Source: Eggerthellaceae bacterium UBA5906 (GTDB lineage Bacteria > Actinomycetota > Coriobacteriia > Coriobacteriales > Eggerthellaceae). Taken from it: DNA of 20,423 nt. Location of the stretch: contig DJEE01000080.1 in the NCBI GenBank assembly GCA_002431805.1, forward strand, positions 1,060 through 21,482, written 5' to 3'. Below are positions 7,533-15,993 of the stretch, piece by piece. A program made the translations under genes and the position numbers. The notes under the pieces are model-generated. The model was not told where the DNA came from and did not search any database. It saw only the letters and a list, made by a program, of their open reading frames with translations. Each line of letters begins with the position of its first letter. Position 1 is the first letter of the stretch.

Positions 7533-9044
7533 TTAGGCTTTATCAACCTCTACGTCTACGGCTTCTTCGAAGTATTCCTTTACGGGAGCCTCGCCAAAGT
7601 CCTTCACCTCATCCAAATGCCAGCACTCGGTTTTCGGAAGGCCGGGGATGTTGTCGGCCACGAACACCGGGTCTTTGCCCGCGGCGCGCTGCTCGGAGTA
7701 ATCCTTCAGCGCTGCCAAAGCCCATTTGCCCAGCAGCAAAATGGCCACCAGGTTGACCATGGCCATCAAGCCCATGAAGATGTCGGCCAGGTTCCACGCC
7801 AAGTCGAAGCTGTTCACCGCGCCGTAGAAGATAACGGCCAGGCACGCCAGGCGGAACACGATCAGCGCTGCCTTGGAGTCGTTCTTGATGAAACGGAAGT
7901 TGGACTCGGCGTAGAAGTAATTGCCGATGAGGCTGGAGTACGCGAACATGAAGATGGCGAACGTGATGAAGTGGATGCCGATGGGGCCTACGGAGTTGTT
8001 CACGGCCATCTGCACGAGCGGCATGCCGTTGAGTGCCTGCGCCGCCTCGGGGTCCTGCACGTAGAACACCAGAACCATCATGGCCGAGCACGTGCAGATA
8101 AGCAGCGTGTCGATGTACACCGACAGGCTTTGCACGAGGCCTTGCTTCACCGGATGCGACACGCTGGCCGTTGCGGCGGCGTTCGGAGCCGAGCCCATGC
8201 CAGCCTCGTTGGAGTACAGGCCGCGCTTGATGCCCAGCATAACCACCGAGCCGGCAAAACCGCCGAAGATGGACTGCATATCGAACGCGCTTTCAAACAT
8301 AAGGCCGAAAACAGCCGGCAGCCACGTGATGTTGGTAATGGTGGTCCACAGCGCAATGGCGATATAGGCCATGGCCATCACCGGCACGATGATGGACGTG
8401 ATCACGCTGATGCGCTTCGAGCCGCCGAAGATAACGCCAGCGGTGAACACCACCAGCGCCAGGCCGGCAGCCACGGCCACACCGTTGGTGGCGTAGTCGG
8501 GAATGTAGTACTCAAGCGCGCTGCATGCGTTGAACGCCTGCAAGCCGTTGAAGCCGAACGCGAAGCACAGGATAAGCAGCACGCTGAACACCACGCCCAT
8601 TTTGCGGCTGCCAAGCGCCTGGTGAATATAGTAGGCCGGGCCACCGCGGAACTCGCCGTCGACGCCGCGCACCTTCCAGATTTGCGCCAACGTGGACTCC
8701 ACGAACGCCGATGCGGCGCCCACAAGCGCCATGAGCCACATCCAGAACACGGCGCCCGGGCCGCCGGTGGCGATGGCCGTGGCCACGCCGGCGATGTTGC
8801 CCGTGCCCACGCGGCTTGCGGTGGACACCATCAGCGCCTGGAACGACGAAATGGAGCGCTCGCCCTGCACGTGCTTTTTCTCGGTGAGCTGCTTGAACAT
8901 GTCCTTGATGAAGCGAATCTGCACGCCGCGCGTGCGGATGGTGAAGTACACGCCCGTTGCAACCAGCAAAATGAGCAGGATGTACGTGTACATGAAGCCG
9001 TCGATTTCACCGGTGACGTCGACAAGCCATGCATTGAAATCCAT
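7533..9044 (-). CDS. Sodium:alanine symporter (AGCS family)
   Basis: This 503-residue membrane protein is a member of the alanine/glycine:cation symporter family (AlsT/DagA type), which imports alanine or glycine with sodium across the cytoplasmic membrane. A first helix (about 18-37, TYILLILLVATGVYFTI) is followed by a typical family segment, VSTASRVGTGNIAGVATAIA, and then GGPGAVFWMWLMALVGAASAF and VESTLAQIWKVR. About ten to eleven hydrophobic segments are visible, and the length is usual. The ATG at 9042-9044 follows AAAGGGG; an in-frame GTG 19 codons upstream sits inside the palindrome and lacks a ribosome binding site. The C-terminal 60 residues are acidic and cytoplasmic. The exact amino acid carried cannot be read from the sequence. 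Confidence 0.93.
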   Translation of the reverse strand: MDFNAWLVDVTGEIDGFMYTYILLILLVATGVYFTIRTRGVQIRFIKDMFKQLTEKKHVQGERSISSFQALMVSTASRVGTGNIAGVATAIATGGPGAVFWMWLMALVGAASAFVESTLAQIWKVRGVDGEFRGGPAYYIHQALGSRKMGVVFSVLLILCFAFGFNGLQAFNACSALEYYIPDYATNGVAVAAGLALVVFTAGVIFGGSKRISVITSIIVPVMAMAYIAIALWTTITNITWLPAVFGLMFESAFDMQSIFGGFAGSVVMLGIKRGLYSNEAGMGSAPNAAATASVSHPVKQGLVQSLSVYIDTLLICTCSAMMVLVFYVQDPEAAQALNGMPLVQMAVNNSVGPIGIHFITFAIFMFAYSSLIGNYFYAESNFRFIKNDSKAALIVFRLACLAVIFYGAVNSFDLAWNLADIFMGLMAMVNLVAILLLGKWALAALKDYSEQRAAGKDPVFVADNIPGLPKTECWHLDEVKDFGEAPVKEYFEEAVDVEVDKA

Positions 9045-9083
9045 GTGGCTTTCCCCTTTTTCCGAAGTTGATGAGTCTCCTTT

Positions 9084-9107
9084 GTTTTTGTGCGGCCGCA
9101 CAAAAAC
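9084..9107. promoter_or_regulatory. Perfect 24-bp palindrome in the symporter leader
   Basis: GTTTTTGTGCGG is followed directly by its exact reverse complement, with no spacer. It lies 40 bp before the symporter ATG and about 6 to 30 bases downstream of the predicted transcription start. A dimeric repressor site is the simplest reading. As RNA it could also form a stem just upstream of the ribosome binding region. Confidence 0.7.
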
Positions 9108-9120
9108 TCACGGAAATATC

Positions 9121-9149
9121 ACTATACCGCATTTCAGAAGCGAATGGAA
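9121..9149 (-). promoter_or_regulatory. Probable symporter promoter
   Basis: On the minus strand, TATAGT (9121-9126) lies 17 bp after TTCCAT (9144-9149). The -10 is good and the -35 is weak, which would fit a regulated promoter. The predicted start near 9113 puts the palindrome in the first transcribed bases. Confidence 0.5.
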
Positions 9150-9358
9150 ACAAGACCGGCAGGCAACGCGGCCCTTGCTGCCCGGCTTGAGCGAGGCAAC
9201 GATGAGTCAGTTGCGCACCTTATTGAAACCTGTTCGTAACGTTGTCAAGGCGTTTGTGTTCGTCATTTCCGTTTATTTGCCCTGACCGACTTTCTACCGT
9301 CCAAAGGTCTAAAATGTACGCTTACCGAATTTGAAGCTACGATGCGTAAGGGGCGCTC
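9150..9358. other. Divergent intergenic region upstream of the radical SAM gene
   Basis: No gene is seen. TAAAAT at 9310-9315 could be the -10 of the plus-strand gene, but no good -35 lies 16-18 bp before it. AAGGGG at 9348-9353 is the ribosome binding site of the gene at 9359. Confidence 0.4.
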
Positions 9359-10699
9359 ATGCTTTCCGAACGATTTTTAACGAACTTGGTCAAGGGGATG
9401 ACGAAGCGTCATCTTGACCTGAAGCCCACCGACGAGCACTTTTTCCCGGACCCGAAGCCAGGCATGAAGTACATGCTGTACCTGCATGTTCCGTTTTGCC
9501 AGGTCCTGTGCCCGTACTGCAGCTTTAACCGCTACGTGTTCCACGAGGACATCGCCCGCGAATACTTCAAAAACCTGCGCCGCGAGATGATGATGCTCAA
9601 AGAGCGCGGCTGGGATTTCGAAACGCTGTACTTCGGCGGCGGCACGCCCACCATTTTGCTTGACGAGCTGTGCGAGACCATCGACCTTGCCCGCGACAAC
9701 TTCCACATCAAAGAAGTGGGCGTGGAAACGAACCCGAACCACCTGATGGACCCGTGGCTGTCTGAACTGCAGGGCCGCGTGCAGCGCTTGTCCGTCGGTG
9801 TGCAAAGCTTCAACAACGATCTGCTCAAGCAAATGGACCGCTACAAGAAGTACGGCAGCGGCGAAGAGATTTTCGAGCGCATCGGCCAGGCTGCACCCTA
9901 TTTCGACTCCATCAACGTCGACATGATCTTCAACTTCCCGAACCAAACGGAAGACATCCTGATCAACGACCTGGAGAAAATCGTGGCCTGCGGGGCGCGC
10001 CAAACCACGTTCAGCCCGCTATACGTTTCCAGCGCCACCACGCGCAAAATGGAAAAATCGCTGGGCAACATGGACTACAACCGCGAGTTCCGCTACTACC
10101 AGATCCTCGACGAGGTGCTGTGTGGCGGCGAGCATCCGTTCTTCAGCCGCGACACCATCTGGACGTTTAACCGTCTGAACCACGAGGGACATCACGACCA
10201 CAACCTCTACGCCGAGGAGCTGCAGGTTGCGTACAACGAATATCCGGGCATCGGGTCAGGCTCCATCACGCACCTCAACGGCGCGCTGTACGTGAACACG
10301 TTCAGCCTGAAGGAGTACAACGAGGCCATCGAGGCTGGTCACATGTCCATCATGGGCAAGTGCGTCATGAGCAAGCGCGACTTGGCACGTTACTACTTCC
10401 TGCTGCACCTGTACCAGTTGCGGCTAGATAAGCGCGACTTCAAGCAGCAATTCGGGCAAAGCATCGAAACGCTGCTGCCCGCCGAGATGGCGTTCTTCCG
10501 TGCGCACCGCGCGTTTGCCACCGACAACCGCGACGAGCTGACGCTGACCACCATGGGCCGCTACCTGGTGCTCATCTTGTACCGCCAGTTCCTTTCCGGC
10601 ATGAATAACCTGCGCGACCAGGCGCGCGACGCGCTTGACGGCGAGGAGCACAACCTGCTGTTCGGCGACGAAACGAACTGCAGCGCTTGCCTAGACTAG
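9359..10699 (+). CDS. HemN/HemW-like radical SAM protein
   Basis: This 446-residue protein is a radical SAM enzyme of the coproporphyrinogen III oxidase-like group. YLHVPFCQVLCPYCSF carries the iron-sulfur cluster cysteines C47, C51 and C54 in CxxxCxxC spacing. GGGTPTIL (93-100) binds SAM, and VGVETNPNHL and RLSVGVQSFN follow in the HemN/HemW order. The residue after the third Cys pair is Ser-Phe, as in HemW-type proteins, not the fourth Cys of true HemN. It could be a haem chaperone, an anaerobic haem-degrading enzyme of the ChuW type or another branch; the sequence does not settle this. The C-terminus ends NCSACLD, an extra CxxC. It is a single gene with its own ribosome binding site (AAGGGG) and terminator. 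Confidence 0.85.
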   Translation: MLSERFLTNLVKGMTKRHLDLKPTDEHFFPDPKPGMKYMLYLHVPFCQVLCPYCSFNRYVFHEDIAREYFKNLRREMMMLKERGWDFETLYFGGGTPTILLDELCETIDLARDNFHIKEVGVETNPNHLMDPWLSELQGRVQRLSVGVQSFNNDLLKQMDRYKKYGSGEEIFERIGQAAPYFDSINVDMIFNFPNQTEDILINDLEKIVACGARQTTFSPLYVSSATTRKMEKSLGNMDYNREFRYYQILDEVLCGGEHPFFSRDTIWTFNRLNHEGHHDHNLYAEELQVAYNEYPGIGSGSITHLNGALYVNTFSLKEYNEAIEAGHMSIMGKCVMSKRDLARYYFLLHLYQLRLDKRDFKQQFGQSIETLLPAEMAFFRAHRAFATDNRDELTLTTMGRYLVLILYRQFLSGMNNLRDQARDALDGEEHNLLFGDETNCSACLD

Positions 10700-10719
10700 C
10701 AACGCGAACAACGCATACG

Positions 10720-10748
10720 AAACGGCATCTATCGAGGTGCCGTTTTTT
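10720..10748 (+). terminator. Intrinsic terminator of the radical SAM gene
   Basis: AAACGGCA (10720-10727) pairs with TGCCGTTT (10738-10745), and the T run extends to 10748. It lies 20 bp after the stop codon. Confidence 0.9.
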
Positions 10749-10770
10749 GTTGCCAGACGCCAAGCGAAAC

Positions 10771-10799
10771 TGGGACAGCGCACCGGGTGCGCTGTCCCA
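10771..10799. repeat. Strong 13-bp stem-loop between terminator and rib promoter
   Basis: TGGGACAGCGCAC (10771-10783) and its exact complement GTGCGCTGTCCCA (10787-10799) surround a CGG loop. There is no T run after it, and a complete terminator precedes it, so it looks more like a repeat-type palindrome than a second terminator. Confidence 0.7.
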
Positions 10800-10884
10800 C
10801 CGAATATGCGGCCGCGTTTCTCGTAGCCTGGCTATGAGCAAAACCTATGGCTGATAGATTTGCAACCATTGGCAAACTTTTTTC

Positions 10885-10913
10885 TTGCACAGCGCTGAGG
10901 GTAGGCCTATACT
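10885..10913 (+). promoter_or_regulatory. Riboflavin operon promoter
   Basis: TTGCAC (10885-10890) and TATACT (10908-10913) are separated by exactly 17 bp, a near-consensus sigma70-type promoter. The expected start near 10920 lies just before the FMN riboswitch. Confidence 0.85.
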
Positions 10914-10928
10914 CGCAGCCAAGATATC

Positions 10929-11112
10929 TGTTCAGGGCGAGGTGCAATTCCTCACTGGCGGTAACGCGAATCCGCGCTGCGCGTGGAGATTTGCGAAGTC
11001 CGCGACCCTTATGGAAGCTTGCTCGTCCGACCTGGTCGGATGCGCAGAGCAACAAGAGGCTGACCTGGTGAAACTCCAGGACCAACGGTTACAGTCCGGA
11101 TGGAAGAACAGA
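10929..11112 (+). promoter_or_regulatory. FMN riboswitch (RFN element)
   Basis: The conserved blocks of the RFN element appear in order: CAGGGCGAGGTGCAATTCCT then CACTGGCGGTAACGC, GTCCGCGACC, CTGACCTGGTGAAACTCCAG and finally CAGTCCGGATGGAAGAACAG. It lies between a strong promoter and an intrinsic terminator ahead of ribD. FMN binding is expected to favour the terminator and shut off the operon. The P1 edges are approximate. Confidence 0.93.
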
Positions 11113-11224
11113 AGCACGAGCGCATGCGACCCCAAAGCCCATGCGCGCCGCGGTTCACACCGCAGCACAATGCCGCTTGCCAAGCGTTGAAAACGCAGCT
11201 TGCCGGCTTTATCGTTGCTTGTTT

Positions 11225-11253
11225 ACGCCCGCAGATTCCCTGCGGGCGTTTTT
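11225..11253 (+). terminator. Riboswitch-controlled terminator before ribD
   Basis: ACGCCCGCA (11225-11233) pairs with TGCGGGCGT (11241-11249), followed by TTTTT. It lies about 110 bp after the aptamer and 45 bp before ribD, as expected for a transcriptional expression platform. The antiterminator partner was not worked out. Confidence 0.85.
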
Positions 11254-11297
11254 CATGCCTGGACCTCGCAGGGTGGCTACGAGAGAAAGGGCACCCC

Positions 11298-12725
11298 ATG
11301 GCAGGCATATCCGAACAACAATCAGGAAAGGAACAAGCGGCAAGCGCGACTGCATCGAATGCCTCGCGCGGCGACGCGACGTACACGGCATCAGGCGCAG
11401 CAGCGTCCCCGATTGACGATGCGCGCTTCATGCGCCGTGCCATTGAGCTTGCTTGGCGCGGAGCGGGCTGGACGAACCCAAACCCGCTGGTGGGCTGCGT
11501 GCTGGTGCGCGACGGGCACATCATCGGCGAAGGCTGGCATGCGCGCTATGGGCAGGCGCACGCCGAGCGCAACGCGCTTGCCGATTGTGCGCGACGCGCA
11601 GGAACCGGCCCCCAAGGCGGCGCACCCGCTTGCCAGCCGGTCGGCGAACCAGGCGGAGCCTCTCCCGCCGCTGACCCCACTCGCAGCACCGCGCAAGGAG
11701 CTACCGCATACGTGACGCTTGAACCGTGCTGCCACACCGGCAAGCAACCACCGTGCACCGATGCGCTCATTGCGGCAGGGATTGCACGCGTGGTAGTGGG
11801 CAGCCGCGACCCAAACCCGCTTGTATCCGGCGGCGGCGTTGCCGCGCTGCGAGCCGCGGGCATTCGCGTGGACATCGACGTGTTGCGCGATGAGTGCGAC
11901 CAGCTTAACCCCGTGTTCTTCCACTTCATCACCACCGGCATGCCCTATGTAGTGGCGAAATGGGCTATGAGCGCCGACGGCAAAATCGCCTGTGCATCGG
12001 GCGATGCGAAATGGGTGACCGGCCCTGAAGCGCGCTCCGACGGCCACGAGCTGCGCCATCGTTTGGCAGCCATTGCCGTGGGCATCAACACCGTGCTTGC
12101 CGATGACCCGCTGCTCACGTGCCGCCGCAACGGCGCAGCTGGCAACCAGCCTGTGCGCGTGGTGCTAGACTCGCGCCTGCGCATCCCCGAGGGCTGCGCG
12201 CTGGTTCGCTCGTGTGCGGAAGGTACCGCGCCGCTGTTGGTTGCCACGTGTACCAGCGTTAACGACCCTGCAACCGATGCGGGTGTCAAGGCGGCGCGGC
12301 TTGTAGCGCAGGGCGTTGAGGTGCTGCGAGTTGCGCAAAATGCCAGCGGCCATGTTGATGTGCGAGAGCTTTTGCAGACGCTAGGGAAACGCGGCATCGA
12401 TTCTGTGCTTGTTGAAGGCGGGGCGCGTATTCACGGGGCGTTTTTCGATGAAGGCCTGGTCAACGAAGCGGTTGCGTATATTGCGCCGAAAGTTATTGGC
12501 GGAGCGGCGGCGCCAGCCCCCGTGGCCGGCACGGGGGCCGCACGCATGAGCGACGCCGTTGCGCTTGGTCGCGCAGCGTCGTGCGTGCTCGGCAATGATG
12601 TGAAGCTTTCGTTCGCCCCAGCAGGTGCCGCGCGCGTTGCCGATCAAACGCCCACGTACCGCAAAGCCGCCGAAGCGCCCGCCCCTGCTGCGCAAGGGGG
12701 TGCGCCATGTTCACCGGTATCGTAG
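11298..12725 (+). CDS. ribD: Bifunctional riboflavin deaminase/reductase RibD
   Basis: This protein deaminates and then reduces the pyrimidine intermediates of riboflavin synthesis. The deaminase domain (about 40-190) has the zinc site HAERNAL (H88, E90) and EPCCHTGKQPPC (C144, C153). The reductase domain (about 215-450) has PYVVAKWAMSADGKIA, VGINTVLADDPLLT and SVLVEGGARIHGAF. At 475 residues it is about 100 longer than usual. The extra length is an N-terminal Ala/Ser-rich tail (1-38), a low-complexity Gly/Pro/Ala insert in the deaminase (about 103-134) and a C-terminal tail. The ATG at 11298 follows GAAAGG; the frame is open further upstream but runs through the terminator, so that is rejected. 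The end overlaps ribE by 19 bp. Confidence 0.96.
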   Translation: MAGISEQQSGKEQAASATASNASRGDATYTASGAAASPIDDARFMRRAIELAWRGAGWTNPNPLVGCVLVRDGHIIGEGWHARYGQAHAERNALADCARRAGTGPQGGAPACQPVGEPGGASPAADPTRSTAQGATAYVTLEPCCHTGKQPPCTDALIAAGIARVVVGSRDPNPLVSGGGVAALRAAGIRVDIDVLRDECDQLNPVFFHFITTGMPYVVAKWAMSADGKIACASGDAKWVTGPEARSDGHELRHRLAAIAVGINTVLADDPLLTCRRNGAAGNQPVRVVLDSRLRIPEGCALVRSCAEGTAPLLVATCTSVNDPATDAGVKAARLVAQGVEVLRVAQNASGHVDVRELLQTLGKRGIDSVLVEGGARIHGAFFDEGLVNEAVAYIAPKVIGGAAAPAPVAGTGAARMSDAVALGRAASCVLGNDVKLSFAPAGAARVADQTPTYRKAAEAPAPAAQGGAPCSPVS

Positions 12726-13402
12726 AGGAAACGGGGCGCGTTGTGCGCACTCCCGCCCCCGGACGCGCAGGGCAGCTGGTCATTGCCGCGCAGCACGTGC
12801 TGGAAGACTCGCACGTTGGCGACAGCATCGCCGTGAACGGCGTGTGCCTGACGGCCACCAGCATTGCCCCCGGCAGCTTTACCGCCGACGTTATGCCGCA
12901 AACGCTTTCGCATTCCAACTTAGGCGCGCTGCGGGCAGGCAGCACCGTGAACCTTGAACGCGCCATGGCCGCAAACGGACGTTTCGGCGGGCATATCGTG
13001 TCGGGCCACATCGATGGCACAGGCAGGGTGCGGCGCATCAAGCGCGATCAGAACGCCGTGCGCTACACCATTGAAGCCGCCGCAGACGTTTTGGCGCTGG
13101 TGGTGCTGCGCGGGTCTATTGCCGTCGACGGCATCAGCTTAACGGTGGCAAACCTGTTTGCCGACGCGTTTGAAGTTTCCGTCATCCCGCACACCGCGGC
13201 CGCAACCACGCTTGGGAACGCCCAACCCGGCAGCACCGTGAACCTGGAGAACGATGTGGTGGGCAAGTATGTGCAACGTTTGCTGTACAACAATAGTGCA
13301 TCAGCCGCGGTCAGCACGTTCCACAACGCTGCAGAACCTCGCGAAAGCGTGGCCACTTCCCCGCCACTGACCTTGGATTTCCTTGCTGCCAACGGCTTTT
13401 AG
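12707..13402 (+). CDS. ribE: Riboflavin synthase alpha subunit
   Basis: This 231-residue protein converts two molecules of 6,7-dimethyl-8-ribityllumazine to riboflavin. It shows the family's internal duplication: [12 protein letters not shown] with [10 protein letters not shown] in the first half, and [14 protein letters not shown] with [12 protein letters not shown] in the second. VGKYVQRLL closes the second barrel. A tail of about 30 residues ending LDFLAANGF is usual for the family. The start overlaps the ribD end by 19 bp, with AAGGGGG as ribosome binding site inside ribD, which suggests coupled translation. Confidence 0.96.
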   Translation: MFTGIVEETGRVVRTPAPGRAGQLVIAAQHVLEDSHVGDSIAVNGVCLTATSIAPGSFTADVMPQTLSHSNLGALRAGSTVNLERAMAANGRFGGHIVSGHIDGTGRVRRIKRDQNAVRYTIEAAADVLALVVLRGSIAVDGISLTVANLFADAFEVSVIPHTAAATTLGNAQPGSTVNLENDVVGKYVQRLLYNNSASAAVSTFHNAAEPRESVATSPPLTLDFLAANGF

Positions 13403-13460
13403 CTCCATCTTCCCCATTTGTTTCACCCATTTCATCAACCTTTCCCGAAAGGATTTCCCT

Positions 13461-14666
13461 ATGAGCATGAACACCATCCCCGAGGCGCTTGAAGAACTGC
13501 GCGCCGGGCACGTCATCATTGTGGTAGACGACCCCGACCGCGAAAACGAGGGCGACATGATTTGCGCGGCCGAGTTTGCCACGCAGGCGAACGTCAACCT
13601 GATGGCCAGCGTGGCGAAGGGCCTTATTTGCATGCCCATGAGTATTGAGCTTGCACATAAGCTTGGCCTTGAGCAGATGGTATCGGAAAACACCGACAAC
13701 CATGAAACGGCGTTCACCGTCAGCATCGACCACGTGTCCACCACCACCGGCATATCGGCGGCCGAGCGCTCCATCACCGCCGTGAAGTGCGTGGACGCCG
13801 ATGCGAAGCCCGGCGATTTCCGCCGCCCCGGGCACATGTTCCCCCTGGTGGCAAAGGCGGGCGGCGTGCTTGAGCGCAACGGGCACACCGAGGCAACCGT
13901 AGATTTGATGCGCCACGCGGGCATGAAGCAGTGCGGCCTGTGCTGCGAGATCATGCGCGAAGACGGCACCATGATGCGCACAACCGAGCTGATGGAGCTG
14001 GCACGGCAGCGCAACCTGGTGATCGTGTCCATCAAACAACTGCAAGACTGGTGCCGCATGCACGACAACCACATGCACGAGCAGGCCTGCGTGCAGCTGC
14101 CCTGCGCATTCGGCACGTTTGAGGCGCACGGGTTCGTGAACGACATCACCGGCGAGGAGCACGTTGCGCTGGTGAAGGGCGAAATCGGCGACGGCCGCGA
14201 TGTGCTGTGTCGCGTGCATTCCGAGTGCTTGACCGGCGACGTGTTCGGCTCGATGCGCTGCGACTGCGGCGAACAGCTGCACGCGGCACTAGCCGCCATC
14301 GAGGCCGAGGGACGCGGCGTGCTTTTGTACATGCGCCAGGAAGGACGTGGCATCGGGCTGATGAACAAGCTGCGCGCCTACGAGCTGCAAGAGCAGGGCT
14401 TGGACACCGTTGAGGCAAACGAAGCGCTGGGATTTGCCCCTGACCTGCGCGAATACTGGAGCGGCGCGCAGATTCTGCGCAACTTGGGTTGCAAGTCGCT
14501 GCGGCTGCTTACGAACAACCCCGACAAGGTATACGGGCTTTCGGGCTTCAACCTGGAAATTGCCGAGCGCGTGCCCATCGAGATTGCCCCGCAAGAGCAC
14601 GACCGCCGCTATCTGCAAACGAAAGCGCACCGCATGGGGCATCTGCTTGAGCACCTGGAAGACTAG
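13461..14666 (+). CDS. ribBA: Bifunctional DHBP synthase / GTP cyclohydrolase II
   Basis: This 401-residue fusion provides both entry reactions of the pathway. The N-terminal RibB domain (about 1-200) makes dihydroxybutanone phosphate from ribulose 5-phosphate; it has [12 protein letters not shown] (23-34) and [20 protein letters not shown] (121-140). The C-terminal RibA domain (about 205-401) opens GTP; it has the zinc site [15 protein letters not shown] (C256, C267, C269), [16 protein letters not shown] and LTNNPDKV. The ATG at 13461 follows GAAAGGA; 26 upstream codons overlapping ribE are excluded. The length matches the usual bacterial fusion. Confidence 0.97.
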   Translation: MSMNTIPEALEELRAGHVIIVVDDPDRENEGDMICAAEFATQANVNLMASVAKGLICMPMSIELAHKLGLEQMVSENTDNHETAFTVSIDHVSTTTGISAAERSITAVKCVDADAKPGDFRRPGHMFPLVAKAGGVLERNGHTEATVDLMRHAGMKQCGLCCEIMREDGTMMRTTELMELARQRNLVIVSIKQLQDWCRMHDNHMHEQACVQLPCAFGTFEAHGFVNDITGEEHVALVKGEIGDGRDVLCRVHSECLTGDVFGSMRCDCGEQLHAALAAIEAEGRGVLLYMRQEGRGIGLMNKLRAYELQEQGLDTVEANEALGFAPDLREYWSGAQILRNLGCKSLRLLTNNPDKVYGLSGFNLEIAERVPIEIAPQEHDRRYLQTKAHRMGHLLEHLED

Positions 14667-14817
14667 CGGAACGCATTTTGGCACCCGTGGCCTCGTCAGC
14701 CCGCATACCAACCCCCTCTGCAAGGTGGCATTCGGGATTGCCCCTTTGTCGCCTTGCCGCCCCGCACGCAGCACAACAAGTGTTGCACATTAAACGTACA
14801 ACAGAAAGGAAACCGTT

Positions 14818-15285
14818 ATGGCTATCAACGTTATCGAAGGCAAAGTAATCAACGAAGGCATGAAGGTGGGCATCGTGTGCGCCCGCTTCAACGAATTCAT
14901 CACGTCGAAGCTGCTTGGCGGCGCGCTTGACGCGCTGCGCCGCCACGGCGTGCCCGAAGAAGACGTCACCGCAGCATGGGTGCCCGGCGCGTTCGAGATT
15001 CCCGTGGTGGCCAAGCGCATGGCCGAATGCGGCAAGTTCGACGCCGTTATCTGCCTAGGCGCGGTTATCCGTGGCGCCACCTCGCACTACGACGTGGTGT
15101 GCAACGAGGTATCGAAGGGCATCGCGCAGGTGCAGCTGGCAACGGGCGTGCCGGTGATGATGGGCGTACTGACGGTCGACACTATCGAACAGGCAATTGA
15201 GCGCGCAGGCACCAAAGCCGGCAACAAGGGCTTTGAGTGCGGCACCGGCGCCATCGAGATGGTGAACGTTCTGCGTCAGCTGTAG
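14818..15285 (+). CDS. ribH: 6,7-dimethyl-8-ribityllumazine synthase
   Basis: This 155-residue protein condenses the RibB product with the pyrimidine made by RibD. It forms a capsid-like or pentameric assembly in known relatives. The recognised blocks are [49 protein letters not shown] with the catalytic His, and [20 protein letters not shown]. The ATG at 14818 has GAAAGGA before it. The 151-bp gap after ribBA shows no terminator and no convincing promoter, so it is probably in the same transcript. Confidence 0.97.
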   Translation: MAINVIEGKVINEGMKVGIVCARFNEFITSKLLGGALDALRRHGVPEEDVTAAWVPGAFEIPVVAKRMAECGKFDAVICLGAVIRGATSHYDVVCNEVSKGIAQVQLATGVPVMMGVLTVDTIEQAIERAGTKAGNKGFECGTGAIEMVNVLRQL

Positions 15286-15325
15286 CGCAGGCGGGATACG
15301 CGCCGCCGAACCCGCGCCTTTCGTG

Positions 15326-15363
15326 AAACGCTTCGGCTTGCAGCATGTAAGCCGAAGCGTTTT
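15326..15363 (+). terminator. Terminator of the riboflavin operon
   Basis: AAACGCTTCGGCTT (15326-15339) pairs perfectly with AAGCCGAAGCGTTT (15349-15362) around a 9-nt loop, ending in TTTT. It is 40 bp after the ribH stop. Confidence 0.92.
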
Positions 15364-15371
15364 GCTAGACT
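15363..15371 (+). promoter_or_regulatory. Extended -10 promoter abutting the rib terminator
   Basis: TGC followed by TAGACT forms an extended -10 element directly after the terminator stem. A start about 7 bp later would fall near 15378, only some 4 bases before the ATG of the VanZ-like gene. No ribosome binding site precedes that ATG. Confidence 0.45.
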
Positions 15372-15381
15372 TATCAGCATT

Positions 15382-15945
15382 ATGACTGATAGCAAACACG
15401 TAACGAACGCAGCAGACGCTGCCGAAAACCCCAACAACACGCAAGCCGTCGGCCGCATCTCGCGCAAATCCGCTTGCGTTATCTCTTGGATTGCCGTGGC
15501 GTTTATGCTGGGTTTCATCTTTTATATGTCCAGCCGCAGCGGCATCGACATCGACAACAACACCGGCATTTTCTCGGCCGTGAAGCAATGGCTTTCTGCG
15601 CAGGCCCTCGCCTTGACCGGACACGAGGTTGACGTGAGCCCTGTCGGCCACTTCTGCGAGTACCTGGTGCTTGGCGTGGCGCTCGCCAACGCGCTGCGCT
15701 TCCACCTTAAACCCGAGGGCGCTGCCGGCGCGCTGTTCGTGGCGAAGCCCGTAGATGCGCTGTCGAAATGGGCACCCGCCATTGCCGCCGCGCTAAGCAG
15801 CGTATACGGCGTCACCGACGAGTTCCACCAGATTTTCACCCCCGGCCGCAGCTGCGACCCTATGGACTGGCTAGTAGACACCATAGCCACCACCATCGGC
15901 GCAATTATTTGCTACGCAGTGCTGAGAAAAGTGAAGCGGCACTAG
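15382..15945 (+). CDS. VanZ-like membrane protein
   Basis: This 187-residue protein has the VanZ-like signature YGVTDEFHQIFTPGRSCDPMD (142-162) followed by WLVDTIATTIGAIICY, with its conserved Asp-Glu, His-Gln and Arg. Four hydrophobic segments lie near 31-50, 88-105, 130-145 and 163-182; the first 28 residues are polar and probably cytoplasmic. VanZ in some gram-positives gives low-level teicoplanin resistance, but most family members have no known role, and no van genes are nearby. SPVGHFCEYLVLGVA near 86-100 is also usual for the family. The ATG has no ribosome binding site, so the mRNA may be leaderless. It converges on the lipid kinase gene with a 48-bp gap. Confidence 0.85.
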   Translation: MTDSKHVTNAADAAENPNNTQAVGRISRKSACVISWIAVAFMLGFIFYMSSRSGIDIDNNTGIFSAVKQWLSAQALALTGHEVDVSPVGHFCEYLVLGVALANALRFHLKPEGAAGALFVAKPVDALSKWAPAIAAALSSVYGVTDEFHQIFTPGRSCDPMDWLVDTIATTIGAIICYAVLRKVKRH

Positions 15946-15993
15946 GATTTGCCGAATTCGAACAACCCGCGAATGCAAAAGCAGCATTGCGCG

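Noticed and set aside
7428..9071. 547-residue plus-strand frame opposite the symporter gene
   Set aside because: It is His/Arg-rich shadow sequence without domains; the minus-strand symporter is clear.
9045..9101. Upstream GTG start for the symporter
   Set aside because: It lies inside the palindrome without a ribosome binding site, whereas the downstream ATG has AAAGGGG.
13301..14368. Minus-strand frames opposite ribBA
   Set aside because: Composition is shadow-like, and they cover the well-supported RibBA motifs on the other strand.
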